A stretch of DNA of 10,283 nucleotides from Bacillota bacterium (GTDB lineage: Bacteria; Bacillota; Bacilli; Alicyclobacillales; SLC66), in assembly GCA_021799325.1 (NCBI GenBank), contig JAJZAS010000035.1:1-10283 (forward strand), in the 5' to 3' direction. A model generated the notes under the pieces. The model saw only the letters and a program-made list of their open reading frames with translations. It had not been told where the DNA came from and did not search any database. The translations under genes and the position numbers were made by a program. Shown piece after piece: positions 1 through 6,521 of the stretch. Positions within the stretch are counted from its first letter, which is position 1, and every line of letters begins with the position of its first letter.

Positions 1-643
1 TATTAATGCCCAATCCGAAAATGGCATATTGAACCATATTGCCTTCCGCACTCACTTCGGTAAGGATGCCGCTGATTTTTTTACCTTCAAACAAAATATC
101 GTTCGGCCATTTGATCTGCACCGGCTTGCCTGACAATTCCATCAGTGCCCGAGCGACCGCCACCGCAGCTAGTGAGGTAATTCTTGGCGCCTCAGCGATA
201 GATAACGGTGGACGAATGATGAGCGACATGAGCACGCCCGATTTAGAAGGAGAAATCCAAGCCCGGTTCAGTCTGCCGCGTCCCGCCGACTGTTCGTCTG
301 CAATGACCAGTGTTCCTTCCTCTGCACCCTCGTCCGCCAATTTTTTCGCCATATTGTTCGTGGAATCAAGGATCTCAAAGTAGGCCACCCTCTTACCAAA
401 CAGTCCCGTACCGACCGCATCCCTAATTTCATGAGGAGTAATCATATCCGCTTCGCTCATATGGATTCGGTAGCCTTTGTTGGTGATCGCTTCGACCTGG
501 TAACCCTGTTCCTGAAGCGCGTGGATGTGTTTCCACACAGCGGTGCGACTGGTCTTCAGCGCGGCACAGATTTCTCGGCTAGATACAAACGAACCGTCTG
601 CATTTTTTAGCATTTCCAGAATTTTGTCCCGAGTCTCACTCAA
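1..643 (-). CDS. birA: Bifunctional biotin-protein ligase / biotin operon repressor BirA (C-terminus outside window)
   Basis: BirA makes biotinyl-AMP, transfers biotin to carboxylase carrier proteins, and represses biotin genes when the holo-protein dimerises. The 214 visible residues hold an N-terminal winged helix-turn-helix (about 3-62, with SRTAVWKHI at 32-40) and then the catalytic domain. That domain shows the DSTN motif (93-96), the biotinyl-AMP loop GRGRLNRAW (121-129), KWPND (178-182) and KISGILTE (189-196). The DNA-binding domain makes it the Bacillus/E. coli type that can repress, not a ligase-only form. I place the start at TTG 643-641, because AGAGG lies 8 bases upstream and the nearby ATG (648-646) meets a stop after one codon. 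The gene follows bioY by 17 bases, so the two are probably cotranscribed from the operator-controlled promoter at about 1300, giving autoregulation. The 3' end is cut by the window edge. Confidence 0.95.
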   Translation of the reverse strand, partial: MSETRDKILEMLKNADGSFVSSREICAALKTSRTAVWKHIHALQEQGYQVEAITNKGYRIHMSEADMITPHEIRDAVGTGLFGKRVAYFEILDSTNNMAKKLADEGAEEGTLVIADEQSAGRGRLNRAWISPSKSGVLMSLIIRPPLSIAEAPRITSLAAVAVARALMELSGKPVQIKWPNDILFEGKKISGILTEVSAEGNMVQYAIFGLGIN

Positions 644-660
644 TCCATTCGCCTCTTTTT

Positions 661-1254
661 TTACTCCAGTTCCACCACATTCCGCTGACTTTTCCCGATC
701 AGGCGAGCAGTGGGGTAAATTGCTTTAATGGGAACAACGATCAGTGTAGCGACAATCGCTTTGATCGCATCTCCTGGCAAATAGGGATAGCATCCCATAA
801 TCATGGCTTTTGAAAAAGGAACCTGCACCACATGCTGTAACCAGGGAACGCCAGGGAGGTACATGATTAACGACCCAAACACTTCCATGATAACAAAGGC
901 CCATACATAGGAACCCACGCCATGTCCTTTAATTTTATCGATAAATAGTCCAATGAAAAGCGCGGAAAATGGCCAACTCCAGACAAAACCTGCTGTGGGA
1001 CCAACAATTATCGCAATTCCTCCGCTACCCCCGATAAAAGGGAGGCCGATGACCGCGAGTAGGATCACCAAGAGCACACTAAAAAACCCATACCACGGCC
1101 CTAAAAAAGCACCTGCCAACATGATCGCAAACGTGGCAAGGGTGATAGGGACCGGAGTAAATCCCAAATTGATCGTGACAAAACCAAAAACAACAAGCAA
1201 TGCAGCAAATAATGCACTGAACACCAAGCCGCGCACCGTAATGGAAAACTTCAT
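661..1254 (-). CDS. bioY: Biotin transporter BioY (ECF S component)
   Basis: BioY is the integral-membrane, biotin-binding S component of an energy-coupling factor transporter; with the EcfA ATPases and EcfT it imports biotin. The protein has 197 residues, typical of the family, and is almost wholly hydrophobic with about six predicted helices. Family signatures are GPTAGF at 85-90, PGVPWL at 134-139 and PYLPGDAIKA at 157-166. The ATG start is supported by AAGGAG about 12 bases upstream, with a second purine-rich AGGGG closer in. The gene is divergent from the ecfA1/ecfA2-T genes and precedes birA by 17 bases. The operator at 1297-1330 lies 43 bases upstream of the start. A TATAAT box on this strand (1315-1310) falls inside the operator, so bound BirA should block it. 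I did not find a convincing -35. Confidence 0.95.
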   Translation of the reverse strand: MKFSITVRGLVFSALFAALLVVFGFVTINLGFTPVPITLATFAIMLAGAFLGPWYGFFSVLLVILLAVIGLPFIGGSGGIAIIVGPTAGFVWSWPFSALFIGLFIDKIKGHGVGSYVWAFVIMEVFGSLIMYLPGVPWLQHVVQVPFSKAMIMGCYPYLPGDAIKAIVATLIVVPIKAIYPTARLIGKSQRNVVELE

Positions 1255-1296
1255 GATTCCCCTTCTCTCCTTTTTTTGATATGCTTAGCACATCTG

Positions 1297-1330
1297 ATTG
1301 TTAACCTAAATTATAAATCAAGTTAACAAT
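1297..1330. promoter_or_regulatory. BirA operator between divergent bioY and ecfA1
   Basis: ATTGTTAACC (1297-1306) and AGTTAACAAT (1321-1330) form a 10-bp inverted repeat with one mismatch, separated by 14 bases. The published Firmicute BirA site is roughly TTGTwAACC-N14-16-GGTTwACAA, so this is a close match. The spacer contains TATAAT on the minus strand (1315-1310), a probable -10 for bioY-birA. For the plus strand a -10-like TAGAAT lies at 1343-1348, just beyond the site, with no clear -35. One operator can therefore control both arms. That birA itself lies in the bioY arm strengthens the call. Confidence 0.88.
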
Positions 1331-1373
1331 TGAAGAGTAGCATAGAATTCTAGATTGTAGAAGAGGATATCCT

Positions 1374-2189
1374 TTGAATCAAAAATGTTTGGTAGAGTTA
1401 AAAAAGATAGCAGTCGCTTATCAGCATGCAGGACAAATTCACCGTGCCCTAAACACCATTGATTTATCCATTCACGATGGAGAGTGGATTGGCATTGTTG
1501 GCAAGAACGGCAGTGGCAAAAGCACCCTGGCAAGCGTCCTCACCGGCATTTGTCCCACCTCTAAAGGATCTATGGAATATCACGATGCATCAGTACAAAT
1601 GGTATTTCAAAACCCCGAGGCCCAGATTGTCGGCGAAACCATCTTGGAAGAAATTTGTTTTGGTATGGAAAATCAAGCGGTAGACCCGATGGAAATGCGG
1701 GAAAGGGCTGAAATTGTATTGCAGCAGGTGGGTTTGACAGAAGCGCTCGACCAACCGATCGCCTCACTGTCAGGAGGTCAAAAGCAACTGTTGAACATCG
1801 CTAGTTGCCTGGCGCTTGGCGCCTCCATTCTGGTATTTGATGAAGCCACCGCCATGCTCGATCCGCTCTCCAGGCAAAGAGTGATGGATATCGCTGTTAA
1901 GCTGCACCGGCAGGGGCAGACCATCGTATGGATCACGCAGTGGATGGAGGAACTCTCAGGGGTAGACCGCGTGGTGGCATTAGAACAGGGAAATATTCTA
2001 TTTAACGGTAGCCGCTCGGATTTTTTTTATGATATCTCAAGTGGGTCTGCGAAAAGCCCTTGCGAAGCGATGGGCTTCCCTCTCCCTTACAGCGTGCAGG
2101 TGGCCAAACACCTTTTGTCAATGGGTTACGAATTGAACGGATTTCCAGTTTCCGCAGCGCAACTGGCAGAGGCGGTGACCGTAAGATGA
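1374..2189 (+). CDS. ecfA1: ECF transporter ATPase A1 (biotin module), with Gln in place of the H-loop His
   Basis: This is one of two nucleotide-binding subunits that energise an ECF transporter at the inner membrane face. The 271-residue protein shows Walker A GKNGSGKST (43-51), the Q-loop FQNPEAQ (Gln79), the signature LSGGQKQ (132-138), Walker B ILVFDEA with catalytic Glu157, and a D-loop LDP (162-164). The switch position reads ITQ, with Gln189 where nearly all ABC ATPases have His. The start is TTG 1374-1376, with AGAGGA 6 bases upstream; no ATG in this frame fits better. The stop overlaps the next start (ATGA), so translational coupling is likely. It could equally be called a CbiO- or BioM-like protein. 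Its BirA operator and the divergent bioY argue for biotin as substrate. Confidence 0.92.
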   Translation: MNQKCLVELKKIAVAYQHAGQIHRALNTIDLSIHDGEWIGIVGKNGSGKSTLASVLTGICPTSKGSMEYHDASVQMVFQNPEAQIVGETILEEICFGMENQAVDPMEMRERAEIVLQQVGLTEALDQPIASLSGGQKQLLNIASCLALGASILVFDEATAMLDPLSRQRVMDIAVKLHRQGQTIVWITQWMEELSGVDRVVALEQGNILFNGSRSDFFYDISSGSAKSPCEAMGFPLPYSVQVAKHLLSMGYELNGFPVSAAQLAEAVTVR

Positions 2190-3871
2190 GCATTCGCTTG
2201 GAACAAGTCAGTGTAAAAGTCGGGAAGGCCACCCCCATTACGCTTCTCCATGACATTAACGGGACGATTGAAGACGGGAAAATCACACTGATCATAGGCA
2301 AAACGGGTTCTGGAAAAACCACACTTTTAGAAACCATATCTGGACTCTCACCAATCTCTTCTGGAGCGATACGGTATGACCATCAACCCCTTTGGGTCGG
2401 CAAACGGGTGAACAGCGCGCTGCGTCTTTTGACAGGCAACGTCTTTCAATACCCTGAGCACCAACTGTTTGCAAGAACAGTGAAAGGTGAATTTGAGTAT
2501 TCCTTAAAACCTTATCGACTGCCCAAAAAAACCATCGATGAGCGCACCCAATCTTCCTTACAAGCGGTACAGCTAGATCAAGCGCTGCTTCATCAATCTC
2601 CTTTGATACTGAGCGGTGGCCAAAAGAGGCGCGTATCGCTTGCCAGTACCTTCTCCACCCATCCGGAATGGTTGTTTTTGGATGAACCCTCTGCCGGGCT
2701 TGATCCCATCGCATTGCAGCATCTCATTGCGATGATCCTTGAATGGAAGCAACAAAGCCGTGGCGGAATCGTCATCGCCACACACGATCTGGATGCTTTT
2801 TTGCCCATCGCAGATATGGTGTTGATCCTCAAAAATGGACGACTATTCGCAAGCACCACTCCGAATGAGTTGCTAAGCCGTATGGACCTCTTACGATATG
2901 CTGAAATAGGCTTGCCGACTTCCGCTGAAGTCGCCAGGCTTTTTCACGATAAAGGGATTGCGATTCCACCTGGTTGGCTGTCGCCTGAACAAATGGCGAT
3001 GGCCATCGCGAGACAGGAACCACTTGCTCTCAAAAATGACCCTGAGGAATGTACTCCTCTAGCGCCTTTGAAAATGACAAAAGGTCATATTTCAGAAGGG
3101 AAAAGACCGCGGTCCTCTCTGGCAAAGTACATCATAGACCTTGATCCGCGGGCTAAATGGGTCATGTATTTACTTTTCTCCATCGGAATTCTCGTTCAAC
3201 CGACCTGGATAGGACTGTTCTATGCCACCATGGTGAGCGCTCTGGTGGTTGGCTTGTCCCAGGTGCCAATTCGTGACTTGCGCCGATTTATTATGCCATT
3301 TTTTGTATTTATCGTCATGTCCGTTGGATTTTCGGGGATAACACTCATTTATCACACTCACCACTTTGCAGGCATTGGATTTTCCCTTCAAAACGGCATG
3401 CATACTGGGAAACAAATGTTTCGCATTTTGCTCATTATGGTGCTCGGCCTATGGTTGCCTCTCACCACCACCCACCTGAAAATAAAAAAAGGAATTGAGC
3501 AATCCCTCACGCGGATTCCCGGCATGGCAACGGTTGCCGAAGCAGTGGCGCTGAGCGCCTCGTTAACCATGAGGTTTATCCCCTTGATGCTGAGGGAAAC
3601 AGACCGTTTCTCCAAAGTGGCCAGAGCACGGGGCAAATCCCATGCCAACCCCGGGAGCATCCGTCTACAAGACATCCGCGCGATCATGACGCCGCTGCTT
3701 TTGGCGGTCTTTCAATTGGCAGACAACCTGTCCACCGCGATGGAAGTGCGCGGCTATCATCGACTAGGATTAAAGCGCACCGCAAGCACCCAGCTTAAAA
3801 TGACCCACAAAGATACGGCGGGGCTCATCATCGGCGCGCTACTCATCCTGATGATTTTTTTCATCAGATAA
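2186..3871 (+). CDS. Fused ECF transporter ATPase A2 and transmembrane coupling protein EcfT
   Basis: A single 561-residue reading frame joins two proteins that are normally separate. Residues 1 to about 275 are an ECF ATPase: Walker A GKTGSGKTT (38-46), Q-loop FQYPEHQ (Gln88), LSGGQKRR (142-149), Walker B LFLDEP (Glu167) and an intact switch ATHD (His200). Residues about 276-310 form a polar linker. From about 311 the sequence is an EcfT/CbiQ membrane protein: four to six hydrophobic helices, the first Ala-Arg-Gly coupling motif at 481-483 and a second, VRG, at 521-523. These motifs are the ones EcfT uses to grip the two ATPases. I chose ATG 2186, which overlaps the ecfA1 stop, because the homology begins there; an open extension upstream to 2060 lies inside ecfA1. 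The gene ends 14 bases from the convergent DUF2225 gene, and no clear terminator lies between them. Frame continuity across the join is seen directly, although a sequencing error could create a false fusion. Confidence 0.9.
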   Translation: MSIRLEQVSVKVGKATPITLLHDINGTIEDGKITLIIGKTGSGKTTLLETISGLSPISSGAIRYDHQPLWVGKRVNSALRLLTGNVFQYPEHQLFARTVKGEFEYSLKPYRLPKKTIDERTQSSLQAVQLDQALLHQSPLILSGGQKRRVSLASTFSTHPEWLFLDEPSAGLDPIALQHLIAMILEWKQQSRGGIVIATHDLDAFLPIADMVLILKNGRLFASTTPNELLSRMDLLRYAEIGLPTSAEVARLFHDKGIAIPPGWLSPEQMAMAIARQEPLALKNDPEECTPLAPLKMTKGHISEGKRPRSSLAKYIIDLDPRAKWVMYLLFSIGILVQPTWIGLFYATMVSALVVGLSQVPIRDLRRFIMPFFVFIVMSVGFSGITLIYHTHHFAGIGFSLQNGMHTGKQMFRILLIMVLGLWLPLTTTHLKIKKGIEQSLTRIPGMATVAEAVALSASLTMRFIPLMLRETDRFSKVARARGKSHANPGSIRLQDIRAIMTPLLLAVFQLADNLSTAMEVRGYHRLGLKRTASTQLKMTHKDTAGLIIGALLILMIFFIR

Positions 3872-3885
3872 TAGAAACTCCCCCC

Positions 3886-4632
3886 CTAGCGAACGCCTTC
3901 ATAGCCATCAGGGTCGTCAATATTCGTTTGAAGGGACTTGTATTCCAGCCAGCGGTCCCTTCCCCTTGTCCTCCACTTTTGATCTGCAGACTTATCCATG
4001 AACAAATGACTGAACCAAATCCGGGTCTTTTCCCATTCTGCAAGCCTTCCGTAGAGCTCGCCAATAATATACATCAGTTTCGCATCAGGCATGACCTCTT
4101 CATCATAGTCCTGCGTTTCGTACATGTTCACGTAAAGAGATACTGCGTACTCCAGAAAACGCTTTTCTTCGGTCGATCTGTTCTGATAGCGGTATAACCA
4201 AGCAATCCGCAATGCCAAATTGGCCTGAATGAGTAACTTTTCTTTTACAATTCGACTGGATAAAAACGCCAGTTCGTAGCTTCTGAGTGCATCCTCCCAA
4301 GCCCTTTCTCCACATAGTTCAGGAATCCGAATCTTGGAAAGATATTCTTTCTCCAATTTTTCACGAATAGCAGGAATGATCGGTGAAAAGCTGTCTGTAA
4401 AAGCCAGTCCGCAATGTGGACAAACATTGACATCATAATAAATGGGGTTTTCATTTTTATAATGCGGACAAAAATCAGTGTCCACTTTCTCCATTCTCAC
4501 ACTGTTGGATCTCATCCGCTTGGTTTGAAATGCTTGTCCACAATTGATGCATTTTACCGATTTGTCGTATAACAAGCCAACTGCCACTACTTCCGCCTCT
4601 TTTTCTTCCGATGATACCAGCGTATTAACCAT
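3886..4632 (-). CDS. DUF2225 zinc-binding protein
   Basis: This soluble protein of up to 248 residues has unknown function. The N-terminal part has the DUF2225 pattern of cysteines: CINC (28-31), a lone Cys55 in DFCPHY, then CPHCG (71-75), which together suggest a structural zinc site. After about residue 90 it is helical and TPR-like, with repeated hydrophobic and aromatic positions, as in Bacillus DUF2225 members. The start is uncertain. ATG 4632-4630 has no recognisable ribosome site, while GTG 4587-4585 is preceded by GAGG with an 8-base gap. GTG would give a 233-residue protein beginning just before the conserved LYDKSVKC, which resembles the usual family N-terminus. I report the longer form. 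It lies downstream of the cytochrome operon on the same strand, separated by about 120 bases with a possible promoter of its own. Confidence 0.85.
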   Translation of the reverse strand: MVNTLVSSEEKEAEVVAVGLLYDKSVKCINCGQAFQTKRMRSNSVRMEKVDTDFCPHYKNENPIYYDVNVCPHCGLAFTDSFSPIIPAIREKLEKEYLSKIRIPELCGERAWEDALRSYELAFLSSRIVKEKLLIQANLALRIAWLYRYQNRSTEEKRFLEYAVSLYVNMYETQDYDEEVMPDAKLMYIIGELYGRLAEWEKTRIWFSHLFMDKSADQKWRTRGRDRWLEYKSLQTNIDDPDGYEGVR

Positions 4633-4693
4633 TCACGCGGGAATAGTCTGGGTGCATCGTTAATCATTCAAGTCATCATGGTTTTATTGTAAC

Positions 4694-4723
4694 AGTATCC
4701 ATCTCCATTTCACTACTTGACAA
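4694..4723 (-). promoter_or_regulatory. Possible sigma-A promoter for the DUF2225 gene
   Basis: Read on the minus strand, TTGTCA (4723-4718) is followed after 18 bases by GATACT (4699-4694). Agreement is 5/6 and 4/6 with the vegetative consensus. It lies 62 bases before the longer DUF2225 start. A separate TACAAT a few bases further on has no matching -35. The call rests on motif match only. Confidence 0.3.
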
Positions 4724-4751
4724 GAGGCGTTTTATGAGACTCTTAATCAGG

Positions 4752-5729
4752 TTATCTCCTTCCCACTCGATCATGCTGATGCCGGTACCAGTCGCGCCAA
4801 ATGAGTTTATAAACAGGCAAAACCCTTGGTAAGGAATTTAACCCGGGAATCCACGGTACAAAAAGTAAGAGAAGCACTAGTACCAATGCAGAGTACGCAG
4901 CCAATTGATCACCTGCAGCAATGGTCGACCAAGGCGGGACTTGATACAAAAATGTATAGGGAGTAAGCCACCAGGGGCCCGGATAGGTCTGTTCGTCATG
5001 GCTGATCCCCCATTGCTCCCCTAACATATTGATATTACTAGCAATCTGGTGAAGGGGATCGCCTTGGAGAAACAACAAGTCATTTTGTACGTTCCACCGA
5101 TACACTCCCTGATTCGTCTCGGAGTCCAGCACTCCAGACAGCAACCCCGCTTGGGCAAACCTCAATTCAGCCTGCATTAATTGCGCTACAGGGCCATAAT
5201 TTCCTGTCGGTATGTTCACTTGGCTACCTGACGCCGTTGCCCTCGACAACGCTTGCCTATAGTGATTGTTCCAAGCCATCTGCTGTGCATAAGATGCAGA
5301 TTGGTAAGTCGTAAGCGCGCTCCTGAGACTGCTGTTACCAGAAGCCATCGCGAGCTTGGAAAGAGGGGTGAGTACAAAATCTTTTGCGGTATTCACGGGA
5401 TAAGGTGTACCCCACCACGTCTGTGGAGAAAATCCCCCTAAAGACTGCACACCAGTCACATTCCCATGCCATCCATTGTTATACGGAGGGCCATAGGAGG
5501 CAATATCTTCTGTGCCATCGATATAACCAAGTGCCGTTTGTTCAAAAAGGATCGGATCCCTTGTCGCAATCTCTTGATTGGTGATAGCGGGACGATAGGG
5601 AGCACCGGCGAACCCAGCCACAATCAATATAATGATGGTGATGATGACCAGACTAACGGTTCCCTCTTTAATCAAATCAAAATCTTTTACTTTGAATCTT
5701 CGACTGTCAGGATAGGCCCATTCTTTCAA
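4752..5729 (-). CDS. Cytochrome b-associated membrane protein with large exported domain
   Basis: This 325-residue protein is encoded directly behind cytochrome b and probably forms a complex with it. There are two clear membrane helices, about 24-42 and 274-295. The charged ends (SRRFKVKD at the start; WRDWYRHQHDRVGRR at the end) suggest both termini are cytoplasmic, leaving about 230 residues outside. That loop is rich in Trp, Tyr, Pro, Gly, Asn and Gln, with YGPPYNNG (79-86) and SPQTWWGTPYP (101-111). There are no cysteines, so no CxxCH heme or iron-sulfur site. By position it corresponds to subunit IV of b6-type complexes, but it lacks the usual helix pattern, so I do not call it petD. 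The start is TTG 5729-5727, overlapping the cytochrome b stop (TTGA), with AAGGTGA just upstream; coupling is likely. I do not recognise its precise family. Confidence 0.7.
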   Translation of the reverse strand: MKEWAYPDSRRFKVKDFDLIKEGTVSLVIITIIILIVAGFAGAPYRPAITNQEIATRDPILFEQTALGYIDGTEDIASYGPPYNNGWHGNVTGVQSLGGFSPQTWWGTPYPVNTAKDFVLTPLSKLAMASGNSSLRSALTTYQSASYAQQMAWNNHYRQALSRATASGSQVNIPTGNYGPVAQLMQAELRFAQAGLLSGVLDSETNQGVYRWNVQNDLLFLQGDPLHQIASNINMLGEQWGISHDEQTYPGPWWLTPYTFLYQVPPWSTIAAGDQLAAYSALVLVLLLLFVPWIPGLNSLPRVLPVYKLIWRDWYRHQHDRVGRR

Positions 5730-6334
5730 ATCCCGTCACCTTCTTCCGGGGTACCGATGGGGGGCACTACACCACGCCTGCGCACAGCCATGAGGTGTAT
5801 CCCCACAATAGCCATTAAAATGATGGGCAGCACAGAGATATGTAATCCATATACCTGACCGTTATTGAGGATATTCAAGAAGCCATCCGCTCCAGCGCCA
5901 TTAAATGCGTCTTTACTTTGAACCTGATTCCATTGGGAAAAGAAGTCTCCCCTGCTTAAATATCCAGTAAATGCAGTGACCACACTAAGCGCAAAGGAGA
6001 TGACCCCCCATACCCAAGTTGCGCCTCTTCCCTCTCGCCACGACGACATGAAGAATTGCGCCACCAAGTGAAGCGTCATAAAGAAAAAAAAGGACTGAAC
6101 ACTCCAAAAGTGAACACTGCGAACATACGCACCAAGACCTGACACCTGGTACCAAACAGGATTTTTGGCTGCCATGATGATTCCGGACACAATCACTACC
6201 GCCATACTGCTTAACGTAAATACGCCAAAGCTGTAAACAAGCGATGAAACATAAAGCGGTTGTTCAGAAGGAAGCAGTTTGTCCCAAGCCAAGTCAACAG
6301 AAATTTTCTCACGGGCTTGTCTTGTCCAGTTCAC
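5726..6334 (-). CDS. Cytochrome b, b6-type four-helix di-heme protein
   Basis: This 202-residue membrane protein is the size of cytochrome b6 and should carry electrons from (mena)quinol across the membrane through two b hemes. The four axial histidines are present with the right spacing: His75 and His89 in helix B (14 apart), His165 and His180 in helix D (15 apart). Helix A spans about 32-55 and helix C about 105-126. In the segment aligned with b6 YCLGGITL the sequence is YSFGVFTL, so Ser35 stands where the cysteine that binds heme c_i would be; the whole protein has no cysteine. The GTG start (6334-6332) has AAGGAGA 8 bases upstream, and that ribosome site overlaps the stop of the small upstream gene. 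The C-terminal half of a full cytochrome b is missing and a different protein follows. No Rieske or cytochrome c gene is within view. Confidence 0.88.
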   Translation of the reverse strand: MNWTRQAREKISVDLAWDKLLPSEQPLYVSSLVYSFGVFTLSSMAVVIVSGIIMAAKNPVWYQVSGLGAYVRSVHFWSVQSFFFFMTLHLVAQFFMSSWREGRGATWVWGVISFALSVVTAFTGYLSRGDFFSQWNQVQSKDAFNGAGADGFLNILNNGQVYGLHISVLPIILMAIVGIHLMAVRRRGVVPPIGTPEEGDGI

Positions 6335-6337
6335 GCT

Positions 6338-6442
6338 CTATTTCTCCTTCGAAGGGTATTTTAAGAAAACAAATACGATGAAGACAACGAGCCAAAAGAT
6401 TCCCACGTAATAATTGATCCATCCGTTGGCTGTATAATCCAC
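6338..6442 (-). CDS. Hypothetical 34-residue single-helix membrane protein upstream of cytochrome b
   Basis: This short reading frame encodes 34 residues: a polar, aromatic N-terminus (MDYTANGWINYY), one strong helix (about 13-27, VGIFWLVVFIVFVFL) and a basic tail (KYPSKEK). The topology should be N-out, C-in. It starts at GTG 6442-6440 with AAGGTGA 4 bases upstream, a sequence also used as ribosome site by the third gene of the operon. Its last codons supply the AAGGAGA site of cytochrome b, so the two are almost certainly cotranscribed. Size, topology and position recall the tiny subunits of b6f and cytochrome oxidase complexes, but I see no specific homology. A competing ATG frame a few bases upstream (31 codons) has no ribosome site and encodes no helix. 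Confidence 0.68.
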   Translation of the reverse strand: MDYTANGWINYYVGIFWLVVFIVFVFLKYPSKEK

Positions 6443-6521
6443 GCATTCACCTTCATTCCAAGAAATGTCCCGCTTAATTTGCGTACATGATCAAAAAATA
6501 TTCGTTACCACTGTTTTTTCG

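Noticed and set aside
39..383. Plus-strand open frame of 114 codons at the left edge
   Set aside because: It is antisense to birA, whose motifs (GRGRLNRAW, KWPND) are unambiguous on the minus strand; the plus frame has no recognisable domain.
2060..2185. N-terminal extension of 42 residues on the EcfA2-EcfT fusion
   Set aside because: It lies wholly inside ecfA1 in another frame, shows no ATPase homology, and the ATG at 2186 has the usual ATGA coupling and begins exactly at the ABC domain.
2292..2859. Several minus-strand open frames under the ecfA2 part of the fusion
   Set aside because: They mirror the coding strand of a well-supported ATPase and contain no ribosome site or family motif.
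3872..3885. Bidirectional terminator between the ECF fusion and the convergent DUF2225 gene
   Set aside because: Only 14 bases separate the genes and the C-run has no pairing partner nearby, so no hairpin can be drawn.
4752..5729. Calling this gene petD/qcrC subunit IV
   Set aside because: Only two helices are visible, with a 230-residue external domain, and there is no CxxCH heme motif; position alone does not justify the name.
5253..5858. Plus-strand open frames opposite the cytochrome genes
   Set aside because: The minus strand has operon spacing, ribosome sites and heme ligands; the plus frames are low-complexity shadows.
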